Assembly (NCBI GenBank): GCA_001298575.1
Contig: LJCV01000122.1
Location: 26,103-90,102, forward strand
Direction: 5' to 3'
Origin: Actinobacteria bacterium OK074
Lineage (GTDB): Bacteria; Actinomycetota; Actinomycetes; Streptomycetales; Streptomycetaceae
Length of the DNA: 64,000 bases
A program made the position numbers and the translations under genes. Position 1 is the stretch's first letter. The number at the start of each line of letters is the position of its first letter. Under the pieces are notes generated by a model. The model did no database searches and was not told the DNA's origin. It was given only the letters and a program-made list of their open reading frames with translations. This document shows positions 44,600 through 53,132 of the stretch, piece by piece.

Positions 44600-46073
44600 A
44601 CCGGTGGCTGTTGGCGAGGATTTGGCCGCGCGGCGCGAACTGATCGTCGTCGGTGCCGGTCCCGCCGGGCTCGCCGCCACCGTGGCCGCCGCCGCGCGCG
44701 GGGTGCGGGTCACGCTGGTCGACGCCGCCGCGCAGCCCGGCGGGCAGTTCTACCGGCAGCCCGCCGCCGGGTTCGGCGCCCGCCGCCCGCGGGCACTGCA
44801 CCACCAGTGGCGCACCTGGCAACGGCTGCGGGACGCCCTCGCGGGACACGTCGAGGCCGGTACCGTACGTCAGTTGACGGAGCATCAGGTCTGGTGCGCG
44901 GAGCGGACGGCGGACGGGCTCACCGTGCACGCCCTGCACCGGGGCGAACCCGTCGCCGTCACCGCCGAGGCGCTGCTGCTGGCCACCGGCGGGTACGAGA
45001 AGGTGCTGCCGTTCCCGGGCTGGACCCTCCCCGGCGTCCTCACCGCGGGCGGCGCCCAGGCCATGCTCAAGGGCGGGCTCGCGGTGGCCGGGCGCACGGC
45101 CGTGGTCGCCGGCACCGGACCCCTGCTGCTCCCGGTCGCCACCGGCCTCGCCGCGGCGGGCGTCCGCATCGCTGCCCTCGTCGAGTCCGCCGACCCCGGA
45201 ACCCTCGTACGACACCTGCCCGCGCTCGCGCCCAAGCTGCCCGAAGCCGCGCTGTACGGGGCCCAACTCCTGCGCCACCGCGTCCGGTTGCTGAACCGGC
45301 ACACCGTCGTCGAGGCACACGGCACCGACCGGCTCGACGCGGTCACCGTCGCCGCGCTCGACCCGGACGGGCGGGTACGGCCGGGCATCGCGCGGCGCAT
45401 CCCGTGCGACACCCTCGCCGTCGGACACGGCATGCTGCCGCACACCGACCTCGCCGTCACCCTCGGCTGCCGCGTCGATGGCGTCCGCGTGCACGTCGAC
45501 GACGAACAGCGCACCGACGTACCCGGCGTGTGGGCCGCGGGCGAGTCCACCGGCATCGGCGGCGCCGGGCTCGCGCTCGCCGAGGGGCACATCGCCGGAC
45601 GCTCGGTCGCCGCGCGCCTCGGCGGCCGGGAACCCGACCCGGGCGACTGGCGGACGGCCGCCAAGTCCCGTGCGCGGATGCGGGAGTTCGCCGCCGTCCT
45701 CGACACCGTGTACACACCGCCCGCCGGGTGGACCGACCAACTCGCCGCCGACACCGTCGTGTGCCGCTGCGAGGAGGTCACCGCCGGTGAAGTCCGCTCG
45801 GCGCTCGACGAGTTGGGCGCCGGTGACGTCCGCACGGTGAAGCTGCTCACCCGCGCCGGGATGGGCTGGTGCCAGGGGCGCATGTGCGGGGCGGCGGTGG
45901 CGGGCCTCGCCGGATGTGAACTCTCCGCACCCCGGCGGCCGTTCGCCTTTCCCGTACCGCTGGGGGTGCTGGCGTCCACCGTCGATCGCGGGTCCGGGAC
46001 CGCCGAAGCCGCCGCTGAGTCCGCAAGCGACACCACCCGTATCAACCCGACCGCCGAGAAAGGCTCACCATGA
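44589..46073 (+). CDS. D-hydroxyproline dehydrogenase, HcnB-like FAD/NAD(P) subunit
   Basis: 494 residues. FAD motif LIVVGAGPAGLAATVAAAARG near 18-38, second nucleotide motif RTAVVAGTGPLLLPVATGLA, flavin ATG motif GVWAAGESTGIGGAGLALAEG. The C-terminus has a BFD-type 2Fe-2S region VVCRCEEVTAGEVRSAL ... GMGWCQGRMCG, giving four cysteines. This architecture is typical of the alpha subunit of hydrogen-cyanide-synthase-like and hydroxyproline dehydrogenases. The last 30 residues are a variable Ser/Ala tail. The stop overlaps the deaminase start as ATGA. Confidence 0.92.
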   Translation: MASEPVAVGEDLAARRELIVVGAGPAGLAATVAAAARGVRVTLVDAAAQPGGQFYRQPAAGFGARRPRALHHQWRTWQRLRDALAGHVEAGTVRQLTEHQVWCAERTADGLTVHALHRGEPVAVTAEALLLATGGYEKVLPFPGWTLPGVLTAGGAQAMLKGGLAVAGRTAVVAGTGPLLLPVATGLAAAGVRIAALVESADPGTLVRHLPALAPKLPEAALYGAQLLRHRVRLLNRHTVVEAHGTDRLDAVTVAALDPDGRVRPGIARRIPCDTLAVGHGMLPHTDLAVTLGCRVDGVRVHVDDEQRTDVPGVWAAGESTGIGGAGLALAEGHIAGRSVAARLGGREPDPGDWRTAAKSRARMREFAAVLDTVYTPPAGWTDQLAADTVVCRCEEVTAGEVRSALDELGAGDVRTVKLLTRAGMGWCQGRMCGAAVAGLAGCELSAPRRPFAFPVPLGVLASTVDRGSGTAEAAAESASDTTRINPTAEKGSP

Positions 46074-46960
46074 CCGTCTCCCGCCCCTGGCGCGGCGTCC
46101 TCGTCGCCACCGCGCTGCCCCTCACTGCCGAACTCGCCGTCGACCACGAGAAGTTCGCCGAACACTGCGCCTGGCTGTGCGAGCAAGGTTGCGACGGTGT
46201 GGTGCCCAACGGCTCGCTCGGCGAGTACCAGGTGCTCACCCCCGAGGAGCGCGCCAAGGTCGTCGAGACCGCCGTGTCCGCGATCGGCGGCTCCCGGGTG
46301 ATGCCCGGCGTCTCCGCGTACGGCTCGGCCGAGGCCCGCCGCTGGGCCGAGCAGGCGCGCGACGCGGGCTGCCACGCGGTGATGCTGCTGCCGCCCAACG
46401 CCTACCGTGCCGACGAACGCGCCGTCCTCGCCCACTTCGAGGAGGTCGCCCGCGCGGGGTTGCCCGTCGTCGCGTACAACAACCCCATCGACACCAAGGT
46501 CGACCTGGTCCCCGAACTCCTCGCCAAGCTGCACGCCGAGGGCTACATCCAGGCCGTCAAGGAGTTCTCCGGCGACCCCCGACGCGCCTGGCGGCTGGCC
46601 GAACTCGCCCCGGAACTCGACCTGTTGATCGGTGCGGACGACGTTCTGCTCGAACTCGCCGTGGCCGGGGCGAAGGGGTGGGTGGCGGGGTACCCGAACG
46701 CGTTGCCCGCGGCGAGTGTCGAGCTGTACCACGCCGCGGTGGACGGGGACCTGGACACCGCGACCCGGCTGTACCGGCAGTTGCATCCGTTGCTGCGGTG
46801 GGACTCGAAGGTCGAGTTCGTGCAGGCGATCAAGTTGTCCATGGACATTGTGGGGAGGTACGGGGGGCCGTGCCGTCCGCCTCGGGTGCCGTTGCTGCCG
46901 GAGCAGGAGGCGGTTGTTCGTACGGCGACGGAGGAAGCCGTGGCCGCGGGGCTTGCCTGA
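46070..46960 (+). CDS. DapA-family lyase, probable 1-pyrroline-4-hydroxy-2-carboxylate deaminase
   Basis: 296-residue class I aldolase-fold enzyme. GxxGE motif in VVPNGSLGEYQVLTPEER, the central tyrosine region VVAYNNPIDTKVDL and the Schiff-base lysine in QAVKEFSGDPRRAW. DapA-like enzymes next to hydroxyproline dehydrogenase and epimerase genes convert pyrroline-4-hydroxy-2-carboxylate to alpha-ketoglutarate semialdehyde plus ammonia (established pathway), so that role is proposed over true dihydrodipicolinate synthase. ATG overlaps the previous stop. Confidence 0.88.
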   Translation: MTVSRPWRGVLVATALPLTAELAVDHEKFAEHCAWLCEQGCDGVVPNGSLGEYQVLTPEERAKVVETAVSAIGGSRVMPGVSAYGSAEARRWAEQARDAGCHAVMLLPPNAYRADERAVLAHFEEVARAGLPVVAYNNPIDTKVDLVPELLAKLHAEGYIQAVKEFSGDPRRAWRLAELAPELDLLIGADDVLLELAVAGAKGWVAGYPNALPAASVELYHAAVDGDLDTATRLYRQLHPLLRWDSKVEFVQAIKLSMDIVGRYGGPCRPPRVPLLPEQEAVVRTATEEAVAAGLA

Positions 46961-47007
46961 GTGCTCCCGACCTCCTTCAACCGACCCCCGTCCCAAGGAA
47001 GTTGAAC

Positions 47008-48009
47008 ATGCGCAGCAAACTCGTCCTGCACGCCGTCGACTCCCACACCGAGGGGATGCCCACCCGGGTGATCACCGGTGGTATCGGGCCCATCCCCGGT
47101 GCCACCATGAACGAACGGCGGCTGTACTTTCGTGAACACCGGGACGACGTCAAGCAGTTGCTGATGAACGAGCCGCGGGGGCACTCCGCGATGAGCGGGG
47201 CGATCCTGCAACCGCCGACGCGGCCCGACTGCGACTACGGCGTGGTGTACATCGAGGTCTCCGGTTATCTCCCGATGTGCGGACACGGCACGATCGGGGT
47301 CGCGACCGTGCTCGTGGAGACGGGCATGGTCGAGGTCGTCGAACCGGTCACCACGATCCGGCTGGACACCCCGGCCGGGCTGGTGGTCGCCGAGGTCGCC
47401 GTCGAGGACGGCGCGGCCAAGGCCGTCACGTTGAAGAACGTGCCGTCGTTCGCCGTCGCTCTGGACCGCAAGGCGACCCTGCCCGACGGCCGTACGGTCA
47501 CCTACGACCTCGCGTTCGGCGGCAACTTCTACGCGATCCTGCCGCTCGACGAGTTCGGCCTGCCCTTCGACCGGGCCCGCAAGGACGACCTCCTCAAGGC
47601 GGGCCTGGCCCTGATGGACGTCATCAACGCCGCGGACGAACCCGTCCACCCCGAGGACCCGTCCATCCGCGGCTGCCACCACGTGTACCTGGCCGCGCCC
47701 GGCTCGGACGCCCGGCACTCGCGGCACGCGATGGCCATCCACCCCGGCTGGTTCGACCGTTCGCCGTGCGGGACCGGTACCAGCGCGCGCATGGCGCAAC
47801 TGCACGCGCGCGGCGAACTCCCGCTGCACACCGAGTTCGTGAACGAGTCCTTCATCGGCACCCGCTTCACCGGCCGCCTCCTGGACGAGACCGAGGTCGC
47901 CGGCCGCCCCGCCGTCCTGCCCAGCATCACCGGCCGGGCCTGGATCACCGGCACCGCCCAGTACCTGCTCGACCCGGACGACCCGTTCCCGGCGGGCTTC
48001 GTGCTCTGA
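47008..48009 (+). CDS. 4-hydroxyproline 2-epimerase (proline racemase family)
   Basis: 333-residue two-base epimerase. Both catalytic cysteines are present: YLPMCGHGTIG and SPCGTGTSARMAQL. The Cys/Cys pair excludes the Thr-containing dehydratase subgroup. It interconverts trans-4-hydroxy-L-proline and cis-4-hydroxy-D-proline, the first step of the route served by the neighbouring dehydrogenase and deaminase. AAGGAAG precedes ATG 47008, 47 bp after the deaminase. Confidence 0.93.
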   Translation: MRSKLVLHAVDSHTEGMPTRVITGGIGPIPGATMNERRLYFREHRDDVKQLLMNEPRGHSAMSGAILQPPTRPDCDYGVVYIEVSGYLPMCGHGTIGVATVLVETGMVEVVEPVTTIRLDTPAGLVVAEVAVEDGAAKAVTLKNVPSFAVALDRKATLPDGRTVTYDLAFGGNFYAILPLDEFGLPFDRARKDDLLKAGLALMDVINAADEPVHPEDPSIRGCHHVYLAAPGSDARHSRHAMAIHPGWFDRSPCGTGTSARMAQLHARGELPLHTEFVNESFIGTRFTGRLLDETEVAGRPAVLPSITGRAWITGTAQYLLDPDDPFPAGFVL

Positions 48010-48083
48010 GCCATGCGCATCCGCGCGCGACAGCCCCGCCGATAATGTCCGGTGAACCTGCCCCTCCCGAGAAGGACGACCCC

Positions 48084-48758
48084 ATGCCCGCCGCCCCGCA
48101 GCACAGTCCCGTCCTGCCCACGCTGGGCGGCCGGGGGCCCAGTTACCGGGAACGGGTCGCCGACGCGTTGCGGGCCGCGCTCATCGCGGGTGAACTGCGG
48201 CCCGGCGAGGTGCACTCGGCCCCTGCCCTCGCCACCCGCTTCGGTGTCTCCGCGACCCCGGTGCGCGAGGCGATGCTCGACCTGGTCAAGGAGGGCCTGG
48301 TCGACACCGTCCCCAACAAGGGCTTCCGGGTCACCGCGGTCTCGGAGGCCCAGCTCGACGAGTACACCCACATAAGAGCCCTGATCGAGATCCCCACCAC
48401 GGTCCAACTCGCCGCCACCGCCGACCCGGTGGCCCTGGAGGCGCTGCGCCCGGACGCCGAGGCCATCGTCACCTCGGCCGCCGCCGGTGACCTCATCGCC
48501 TATGTCGAGGCCGACCTGCGCTTCCACCTCGGCCTGCTCGCCCTCGCCGGGAACGCCCATCTCGTCGACGTCGTACGGGACTTGCGGCGCCGTTCGCGGC
48601 TGTACGGGCTGACCGCGCTGGCCGAGCAGGGGCGGTTGCAGGCGTCCGCGGAGGAGCACGTGGAGCTGCTGGACGCGCTGCTGGCCCGGGACGGGGCCGC
48701 CGTACGGGAGGTGATGACCCGTCACCTCGGGCACGTGCGCGGGTTGTGGGCCAAGTAG
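48084..48758 (+). CDS. GntR/FadR-family transcriptional regulator
   Basis: 224 residues. Winged helix near 20-85 (YRERVADALRAALIAGELRP, RFGVSATPVREAMLDLVKEG) and an all-helical FCD effector domain (HIRALIEIPTTVQLA, YVEADLRFHLGLLALAGN, EEHVELLDALLARD) with the metal/ligand Asp and His residues. ATG 48084 sits seven bases after AAGGA; ATG 48045 is less likely. As the last gene of the hydroxyproline operon it is the probable local regulator. Confidence 0.93.
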   Translation: MPAAPQHSPVLPTLGGRGPSYRERVADALRAALIAGELRPGEVHSAPALATRFGVSATPVREAMLDLVKEGLVDTVPNKGFRVTAVSEAQLDEYTHIRALIEIPTTVQLAATADPVALEALRPDAEAIVTSAAAGDLIAYVEADLRFHLGLLALAGNAHLVDVVRDLRRRSRLYGLTALAEQGRLQASAEEHVELLDALLARDGAAVREVMTRHLGHVRGLWAK

Positions 48759-48777
48759 CCGTCCTGGAAAGGGCTGT

Positions 48778-49554
48778 TCAGCGGTTGGTGCCGCGTTTCG
48801 CCGCCTGGATCTGTTCGTAGACGTGGGTGCGCAGTTCCGCGAAACGCGGGTCGACGCGGGTGTGCAACTGGTCGCGCTCGTCCGGGAGATCGACCTTCAG
48901 CTGCTCCTGCACCACGGTGGGCGAGGCGGACAGGACGACGACCCGCTGGCCCAGGTAGACCGCCTCGTCGATGTCGTGCGTGACGAACAGGATCGTGATG
49001 CCGCGCTCCTGCCACAGGCCGCGCACCAGGTCCTCCAGGTCGGCCCGGGTCTGCGCGTCGACCGCCGCGAACGGCTCGTCCATCAGCAGCACGTCCGGCT
49101 CGTACGCCAACGCCCGCGCGATGGCGACCCGTTGCTGCATGCCGCCCGACAGCTGCCAGGGGTAGGCGCCCGCCGCGTCCGCGAGCCCGACCGAGGCCAG
49201 CGCGTCGGCCACCAGCTCGCGCCGCCGAACCTTGCCCAAGCCCTTCTGTTTCAGCGGGAGTTCGACGTTCTGGCCGACCCGCATCCAGGGGAAGAGACTG
49301 CGCCCGTACTCCTGGAAGACCACCGCCATGCCCGGCGGCGGCCCGCTCACCGGATGGCCGTGCAGGAGGACTTCGCCGCCGCTCGGCGTCAGCAGCCCGC
49401 CCACGCACTTCAGCAGCGTCGTCTTGCCGCACCCCGACGGGCCGACCAGACAGACCAGTTCACCCGCCTCCACGGTGAACGTGAGGTCCCGCACCGCCTC
49501 CACGCGGCGCCCGGAGCCCTCGTAGACCTTCTTCAGGCCCCGTACGTCCAGCAT
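48778..49554 (-). CDS. ABC transporter ATPase (NitT/TauT type)
   Basis: 258 residues from ATG 49554, which has AAAGGA seven bases upstream. An ATG at 49584 overlaps the permease stop as ATGA and would add ten residues. Walker A VGPSGCGKTTLLK, Q-loop VFQEYGRSLFPW, signature QLSGGMQQRVAIARAL, Walker B VLLMDEPFAAVD and H-loop FVTHDID. Energises the adjacent two-permease importer. Subfamily members carry nitrate, sulfonates, taurine, aromatic acids or pyrimidine precursors. Confidence 0.94.
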   Translation of the reverse strand: MLDVRGLKKVYEGSGRRVEAVRDLTFTVEAGELVCLVGPSGCGKTTLLKCVGGLLTPSGGEVLLHGHPVSGPPPGMAVVFQEYGRSLFPWMRVGQNVELPLKQKGLGKVRRRELVADALASVGLADAAGAYPWQLSGGMQQRVAIARALAYEPDVLLMDEPFAAVDAQTRADLEDLVRGLWQERGITILFVTHDIDEAVYLGQRVVVLSASPTVVQEQLKVDLPDERDQLHTRVDPRFAELRTHVYEQIQAAKRGTNR

Positions 49555-49580
49555 CGGCTGTCCTTTCGCCGGCGACGACG

Positions 49581-50366
49581 TCATGACGACCGCCGGGTGG
49601 ATGCGCGCAGACCGTGGTACCAGCCGAGCACGCGCCGCTCGGCCAGCCGGAAGACGAGCGACAGCAGGAAGCCGAGCAGGCCCAGGACCAGGATGCCGGT
49701 CCACATGTCCGGGATGGCGAAGCCGCGTTGGAACTGCACGATGGTGAAGCCGATGCCGTTGTTGGCCGCGTACATCTCGCTGATGACCATCAGGATGATC
49801 CCGATCGACAGCGCCTGCCGCAGCCCCGCGAAGATCTGCGGGCTCGCCGCGCGCAGCACCACCGTGCGCAGCCGGGCGGCGCCGGTGATGCCGTACGAGC
49901 GGGCCGTCTCCGCCATCACCGAGTCCAACGCCCGTACGCCCTCCACGGTGTTGAGCAGGATCGGCCACACGCAGCCGCTCGCGATCACCACGATCTTCAT
50001 GGTGTCCTCGATGCCCGCGAACAGCATGATGACCGGGATCAGCACGGGCGGCGGGATCGCCCGCAGGAACTCCAGGACCGGCTCGCACACCGAACGCACC
50101 CGCCGGTAGGAGCCGATGAACAGACCGAGCGCGACGCCGACGACGGCGGCCGTCGCGTACCCCGCCAACAGCCGTCCCACACTGGGCAGGACGTCGGTGC
50201 GCAGCCGGTCGGCGGTCCACACGTCCGGGAAGGTCTTGAGGATGGTGCGCAGCGGCGGCCAGTACACGTCGGTGGAGCCGGCCGAGGCCAGCCACCAGCC
50301 GGTGACCAGGACCGCGGGCAGCAGCAGGACGAACACCAGCCGCAGCAAGAGGCGTCGCAGGCTCAC
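49581..50366 (-). CDS. ABC transporter permease (NitT/TauT type) 1
   Basis: 261 residues with about six membrane spans (LVFVLLLPAVLVTGWWLAS first). The binding-protein-dependent permease signature includes ETARSYGITGAARLRTVVLR (EAA-like loop) and ISEMYAANNGIGFTI. GTG 50366 overlaps the stop of permease 2 as GTGA and has GGGAGG upstream. It probably pairs with permease 2 as a heterodimeric channel. Confidence 0.93.
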   Translation of the reverse strand: MSLRRLLLRLVFVLLLPAVLVTGWWLASAGSTDVYWPPLRTILKTFPDVWTADRLRTDVLPSVGRLLAGYATAAVVGVALGLFIGSYRRVRSVCEPVLEFLRAIPPPVLIPVIMLFAGIEDTMKIVVIASGCVWPILLNTVEGVRALDSVMAETARSYGITGAARLRTVVLRAASPQIFAGLRQALSIGIILMVISEMYAANNGIGFTIVQFQRGFAIPDMWTGILVLGLLGFLLSLVFRLAERRVLGWYHGLRASTRRSS

Positions 50367-51136
50367 ACCGCCACCTCCCCGCGCACCGACTGGTGCCAGG
50401 CCAGCGCCCGCCGCTCCACCGTCCGCGCCCCCACGTTGATCAGCAGCCCGAGGATCCCGGTGACCACGATCAGCGCGTACATCTCCGGCACCGCCTGCGA
50501 GGACTGCGCCACCCCGATCAGCGCCCCCAACCCCGGTGCCCCGATGACGAGTTCGGCGGTGATCGACAGGATCAGCGCGACCGCCGCGGCCAGCCGCACC
50601 CCCGTCATCACGTACGGCAGCGCCGTCGGCCACAGCACGTGCCGGATCCGCGCCCAGGTGCCCAGGCCGTAGGAGCGGGCGGTCTCCTCCGCCACCGGGT
50701 CCACGTCCTGGGCGCCGTACAGGACCTGGACCAGGACCTGCCAGAAGGAGGCGTAGACGACCAGCAGGAGCACCGAGCGCAGTTCGGTGCCGTACAGGAG
50801 GATGGCCAGCGGGATCAGGGCGACCGACGGGATCGGGCGCAGGAACTCGACCGTGGACGCCGTCACTTCGCGCAGGTACGGGACGACGGTGATCACGATC
50901 CCGGCCACGACGCCCCCGACGACCGCGATCACCAGGCCCAGCGCCCAGCCGGTGAGGGTGTCGCCGAGCGCCGACCAGAAGGCGCGGTCGGTGAGTTGGC
51001 CGCCGAGGGCGCGTGCGATGCGGCTGGTCGGCGGGAAGTACGCCTCCTTGACCAGGCCGGCGCGCGGCACCACCTCGCCCAGCGCGAGGAAGGCCGCGAA
51101 CCCGGCCGCGCCCAGCGCGGCGGCGCCACCCCTCAC
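50363..51136 (-). CDS. ABC transporter permease (NitT/TauT type) 2
   Basis: 257 residues from GTG 51136, overlapping the binding-protein stop as GTGA. Membrane-rich ([38 protein letters not shown]), with EAA-like loop ETARSYGLGTWARIRHVLWP. Two different permease genes in one operon is less common than the single homodimeric permease of SsuC/TauC systems and recalls phthalate and some thiamine-precursor importers. Confidence 0.93.
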   Translation of the reverse strand: MRGGAAALGAAGFAAFLALGEVVPRAGLVKEAYFPPTSRIARALGGQLTDRAFWSALGDTLTGWALGLVIAVVGGVVAGIVITVVPYLREVTASTVEFLRPIPSVALIPLAILLYGTELRSVLLLVVYASFWQVLVQVLYGAQDVDPVAEETARSYGLGTWARIRHVLWPTALPYVMTGVRLAAAVALILSITAELVIGAPGLGALIGVAQSSQAVPEMYALIVVTGILGLLINVGARTVERRALAWHQSVRGEVAV

Positions 51137-52098
51137 GGCAGCAGCTTGGTGAGGTCCGGGGCCGTCTTGTACAGACCGTCCTCCTGGCCGAGCTTCTCCA
51201 GCGTCTCGATCGACGCCTTGTCCGGCTCCGCGGGCCACTGCGGCAGGGTCAGCTGGGGCAGCAGCGAGGCGGGGATCTGCGTGTACGACCGGAGGATCGA
51301 ACGGACCTCGTCCGGATGGCTGTTGGCGTACTTGAGCGACTCCTCGGTCGCCGTGGTGAACTTCTTCACCACGGCCGGGTTCTTCTGCGCGTACGACGTC
51401 GAGGTGAAGTACATGGCGACCGTGAGGTCCTTGGCGACGTCCACGTACGAGGACGCGATCTCCGTGCCGCCCTGGGACTTGATGGTGGCGAGCGCGGGCT
51501 CGACCGCGAGGGCGGCGTCCACCTGGCCCTTGTCGAGCGCGGCCGGCATCTGGTCGAAGGCCAGCTCCACGAACCGCACCTTGGACGGGTCACCGCCCGC
51601 CTTGCGGACCGACTCGCGCACGGCGGTGTCGTTGATGTTCTTCAGCGTGTTGACGGCGACCTTCTTGCCCGCGAGATCCTTAGCCGAGGTGATGGAGCTG
51701 CCCTTCTTCACGACGATCGCGCCGAAGTCCTTGCCCTGCACGCCCGTTGACGCGACCCCGTTGACAACCGGCTTGACGGGGACGCCCGTCGACTGGGCGA
51801 TCATCAGCGACGTCATGTTGGAGAACCCGAACTGGAAGCCGCCGCTGACCACGCCCGGCACGATCGCCGCACCGCCCTGCGCGGTCGTCAGCGACAGCTT
51901 CAGCCCCTGCTTCTCGTAGAACCCCTTCTTCTGGCCCAGGTAGACGGGTGCGACGTCGACGATGGGGATGACACCCACCTTGACGGTGATGGTGCCTCCG
52001 GACGACGAGGACGCCGTGTCGGAACCACCGGACGATCCGCATGCCGACGCCGCGACCAGGCATGCTCCGGCCGCGAAGGCGGCGAACAGGCGACGCAT
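51133..52098 (-). CDS. ABC substrate-binding lipoprotein (NitT/TauT, SsuA/THI5-like)
   Basis: 321 residues. Lipoprotein signal MRRLFAAFAAGACLVAASAC with C20 as the lipid anchor, then a Ser/Gly linker. The SsuA/NMT1 fold is seen in VGVIPIVDVAPVYLGQKKGF, FGFSNMTSLMIAQSTGVPV, KDLAGKKVAVNTLKNINDTA and KGQVDAALAVEPALA. ATG 52098 follows GGAGGAG. First gene of the importer operon, divergent from an IclR regulator. Its ligand is likely the substrate of the nearby Rieske oxygenase, an inference from proximity. Confidence 0.93.
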   Translation of the reverse strand: MRRLFAAFAAGACLVAASACGSSGGSDTASSSSGGTITVKVGVIPIVDVAPVYLGQKKGFYEKQGLKLSLTTAQGGAAIVPGVVSGGFQFGFSNMTSLMIAQSTGVPVKPVVNGVASTGVQGKDFGAIVVKKGSSITSAKDLAGKKVAVNTLKNINDTAVRESVRKAGGDPSKVRFVELAFDQMPAALDKGQVDAALAVEPALATIKSQGGTEIASSYVDVAKDLTVAMYFTSTSYAQKNPAVVKKFTTATEESLKYANSHPDEVRSILRSYTQIPASLLPQLTLPQWPAEPDKASIETLEKLGQEDGLYKTAPDLTKLLP

Positions 52099-52206
52099 GG
52101 CTCCTCCTGTGGAGACGAGGGTGTTCCGACAGGCTGTGCGCACACCGCACAGTGGTGCTCAGCGGGAAAGTAGAACCCCCGTACCGCCCGGTCAATGCCT
52201 TTGGTG

Positions 52207-52223
52207 AACAATATTGTTGACGT
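52207..52223. promoter_or_regulatory. Candidate operator between importer operon and IclR gene
   Basis: AACAATATTGTT (52207-52218) is a perfect 12-bp palindrome, merging into TTGACG, a possible -35 box toward the IclR gene. ACAATATTGTTGACGT matches the element at 12533-12549 (reverse strand) apart from one inserted A. Confidence 0.65.
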
Positions 52224-52321
52224 TTCCGAAGCGTGCTGATCCACTTCGCCGTCCGGGAATGCGCCGGCGAGCCGTCCGGCGCGGTGGAGAAGCGCTCTTC
52301 GTACGGCCCCTGGAGGCGGCG

Positions 52322-53113
52322 ATGTCCGCAGCAGCCCGCGCACCGCACTTCGTGCGGTCCTTCGAACGCGGCCTCGCCGTCATCCGCGCCTTCGACGCCG
52401 ACCACCCGGCCCGCACCCTCAGCGAGGTCGCCCGCGCCTGCGGCCTGCCCCGCGCCGCGGCCCGCCGCTTCCTGCTCACCCTCGCCGACCTCGGCTACGT
52501 CCACACCGACGGCCGGCACTTCCGCCTGACCCCGCGCGTCCTCGAACTCGGCTACGGCTACCTGTCCGGCAGCACCCTGCCACAGATCGCCGAGCCGCAC
52601 CTGGACCAACTTGTCGAGCGGGTGCGGGAGTCGTCGTCACTGTGCGTCCTCGACGGCGACGACGTGGTGTACGTGGTACGGGTGCCGGTGCGCCGCATCA
52701 TGGCCGCGACCATCACCGTCGGCACGCGATTACCGGCCCACGTCACCTCCGTGGGCCGGGTGCTCCTCGCCCACCTGCCGGACGCGGAGATCACCACCCG
52801 CCTCGCCCGCGCCGACCTGCGCCCGCTGACCGCCCGCACCCTCGTCACGCCGGACGCGCTCCACGCGGAACTGCACCGAATACGACGTCAGGGATGGGCA
52901 GTTGTCGACCAGGAACTGGAGGAGGGGCTGAGGTCGGTCGCCGCGCCGGTACGGGACCGCGTGGGCCAGGTGGTCGCCGGCGTGAACATCGCGGTCCACG
53001 CCGGCCGCAACTCCCTGGAGTCCGTACGCCACGAGCTGCTGCCCCAACTCCTCGCGACGGCCGCGCGGATCGAAGGGGAGCTGAGGGTGACGACGGGGCC
53101 GCCCCGAAGGTGA
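52322..53113 (+). CDS. IclR-family regulator (PcaR/PobR-like)
   Basis: 263 residues from ATG 52322 with GGAGG five bases upstream. The opening PHFVRSFERGLAVIRAFDAD and TLSEVARACGLPRAAARRFL form the winged helix. LCVLDGDDVVYVVRVPVRRIM, GTRLPAHVTSVGRVLLAHLP and VDQELEEGLRSVAAPV are characteristic of the aromatic-degradation branch (PcaR, PobR, CatR). Divergent from the importer and convergent with the Rieske operon, it probably controls both. Confidence 0.93.
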   Translation: MSAAARAPHFVRSFERGLAVIRAFDADHPARTLSEVARACGLPRAAARRFLLTLADLGYVHTDGRHFRLTPRVLELGYGYLSGSTLPQIAEPHLDQLVERVRESSSLCVLDGDDVVYVVRVPVRRIMAATITVGTRLPAHVTSVGRVLLAHLPDAEITTRLARADLRPLTARTLVTPDALHAELHRIRRQGWAVVDQELEEGLRSVAAPVRDRVGQVVAGVNIAVHAGRNSLESVRHELLPQLLATAARIEGELRVTTGPPRR

Positions 53114-53132
53114 CCCCGCCGGAGGGGGCCGA

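Noticed and set aside
46070..46960. Dihydrodipicolinate synthase for lysine synthesis
   Set aside because: Fold is shared, but the hydroxyproline dehydrogenase and epimerase context makes the pyrroline-carboxylate deaminase role far more likely.
49554..49584. ATG 49584 as start of the ABC ATPase
   Set aside because: It overlaps the permease stop but lacks a ribosome site, whereas ATG 49554 has AAAGGA at good spacing. Not fully excluded.
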